Below, piece by piece: positions 63,168 to 64,000 of a stretch of DNA of 64,000 nucleotides. Position 1 is the first letter of the stretch; every line of letters begins with the position of its first letter. Source of the DNA: Rhodocyclales bacterium GT-UBC (GTDB lineage: Bacteria; Pseudomonadota; Gammaproteobacteria; Burkholderiales; Rhodocyclaceae); assembly GCA_003583745.1 (NCBI GenBank), contig QXPY01000011.1:62001-126000 (forward strand). Direction: 5' to 3'. Under the pieces are notes generated by a model that was not told the origin of the DNA, did not search any database, and worked only from the letters and a program-made list of their open reading frames with translations. The translations under genes were made by a program, and so were the position numbers.

Positions 63168-64000
63168 ATGCTTATTCCAGTCATTTTGTCCGGCGGCGCC
63201 GGGACTCGGCTTTGGCCGGTGTCGCGTGAAGGTTATCCCAAACCTTTCATGAAACTGGCCGATGGTCAGAGTTTGCTGCACAAGACCTATGTTCGTGCTG
63301 CGGCAGTTGCCGATGCGGGTGAAGTCCTGACGGTGACTAATCGTGACTACTATTTCATGAGTAAGGACGAGTTGGCTGGTTGCAGGCTGAGTGACATGCA
63401 TGGCAGCTTCCTGCTCGAGCCTGTCGGACGTAATACTGCACCCGCTGTTGCGATGGCTGCTCTGCACGTTGCTGAAAAGCATGGTCGGGATGCGTTAATG
63501 CTTGTGCTGGCAGCCGATCACCTGATTCAGGATCAGCCTGCGTTCGTTCAGGCGGTGGAACAAGCATCCGCGTTGGCCGAGCAGAATTACCTTGTGACAT
63601 TCGGAATTGTTCCCGATGCGCCCGAAACCGGATTTGGTTATATCGAGTCCGGGGCATCCCTGGGCGCTGGGTTGGCGGTCAAGCGTTTCGTCGAAAAGCC
63701 CTCGCTGGAGACGGCGCTCGGCTATCTCGCCGCTGGAACTTTCCTGTGGAATTCTGGCATGTTCTGCTTCAAGGCTGGAGTAATCCTTGATGAGTTGGCA
63801 GAGCATGCAGCGGATGTAATGGCGGGCAGCTTGTCTTGTTGGATGGCTACCAATGCCAAGGCGTCACAAACGGAAGGCATGATGGAAATTCCTCTTGGTG
63901 CATTTTCATCAGTGCCGGATATTTCAATCGACTATGCGGTGATGGAGCGTTCTAGCAAGGTGGCGGTGGTCCCCGCCGCAATCGGCTGGAGCGATATCGG
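63168..64000 (+). CDS. manC: Mannose-1-phosphate guanylyltransferase (cut by right edge)
   Basis: About 277 codons visible from ATG 63168, in frame to the window end. N-terminal nucleotidyltransferase motif VILSGGAGTRLWPVSREGYP, then LLEPVGRNTAPAVAMAALHV, AADHLIQDQPAFVQAVEQAS, VKRFVEKPSLETALGYLAAG and FLWNSGMFCFKAG are those of AlgA/ManC enzymes that make GDP-mannose from GTP and mannose-1-phosphate. If it is bifunctional it also has a phosphomannose isomerase domain beyond the window. It probably starts a polysaccharide or LPS gene cluster to the right. Confidence 0.93.
   Translation, partial: MLIPVILSGGAGTRLWPVSREGYPKPFMKLADGQSLLHKTYVRAAAVADAGEVLTVTNRDYYFMSKDELAGCRLSDMHGSFLLEPVGRNTAPAVAMAALHVAEKHGRDALMLVLAADHLIQDQPAFVQAVEQASALAEQNYLVTFGIVPDAPETGFGYIESGASLGAGLAVKRFVEKPSLETALGYLAAGTFLWNSGMFCFKAGVILDELAEHAADVMAGSLSCWMATNAKASQTEGMMEIPLGAFSSVPDISIDYAVMERSSKVAVVPAAIGWSDI

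Overview
The window looks like chromosome of a GC-rich betaproteobacterium, most likely Rhodocyclales (Dechloromonas or Azonexus type). That placement is an inference from protein character and gene order; there is no rRNA in the window. It holds about 55 genes in compact, often overlapping operons. I see no tRNA gene, CRISPR array, transposase or prophage. Most genes are housekeeping or transport. The few accessory features sit around an RNA-ligase (rtcB) cassette near 7-10 kb and an iron-transport locus near 15.9-24 kb.

Layout. 1-1.6 kb: the end of an Rnf/Rsx electron-transport operon (rsxA, partial) and pyrD. 1.8-6.9 kb: an ankyrin protein, then a TolC/MacA/ABC/permease tripartite exporter operon. 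6.9-9.8 kb: a structured leader ending in a terminator, rtcB, a small basic protein and an unrecognised protein carrying an EIQSDW motif. 9.9-15.7 kb (minus strand): kup, a MaoC-like hydratase, and a hybrid histidine kinase coupled to a periplasmic binding protein. 15.9-20.6 kb (minus strand): one long overlapping operon of iron-ABC ATPase, aat, bpt, an MliC-YbaY fusion, a small periplasmic protein and CapA. The iron permease is divergent at 20.6 kb, and the binding protein fbpA lies at 22.9 kb beyond a second ankyrin protein.

24-28.7 kb: an NlpC/P60 peptidase, then acuI, a response regulator with a degenerate GGDEF domain, and prpE (propionyl-CoA/acrylyl-CoA metabolism). 28.8-33.7 kb: ppx followed by a Mla/MCE-type lipid transporter. 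33.7-36.8 kb: a TetR regulator with clear operators, etfBA, and a COG3235 membrane protein. 36.9-41.7 kb: a FimV-like protein and the rpsF-priB-rpsR-rplI-dnaB replication/ribosome cluster. 41.8-45 kb (minus strand): a transglutaminase-like protein, PhoH/PIN and a peroxiredoxin. 45.1-51.8 kb: yejABEF peptide/microcin C-type importer and a methyltransferase. 51.8-55.4 kb (minus strand): mtaD, ompA, ubiG and a HAD phosphatase. 55.5-63.1 kb: gyrA-serC-pheA-hisC-tyrA and a periplasmic ATP-dependent DNA ligase. The right edge cuts a mannose-1-phosphate guanylyltransferase gene.

The best candidate for something undescribed is the rtcB cassette at 7.05-9.79 kb: a structured RNA with its own terminator, RtcB, a 64-residue basic protein and a stand-alone protein with the EIQSDW motif that I know from phage polyvalent proteins. 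Second is the iron-transport ATPase with a C-x3-C-x2-C-x3-C cluster, encoded in one operon with both N-degron aminoacyl transferases and sharing a palindromic promoter element with the divergent permease gene.
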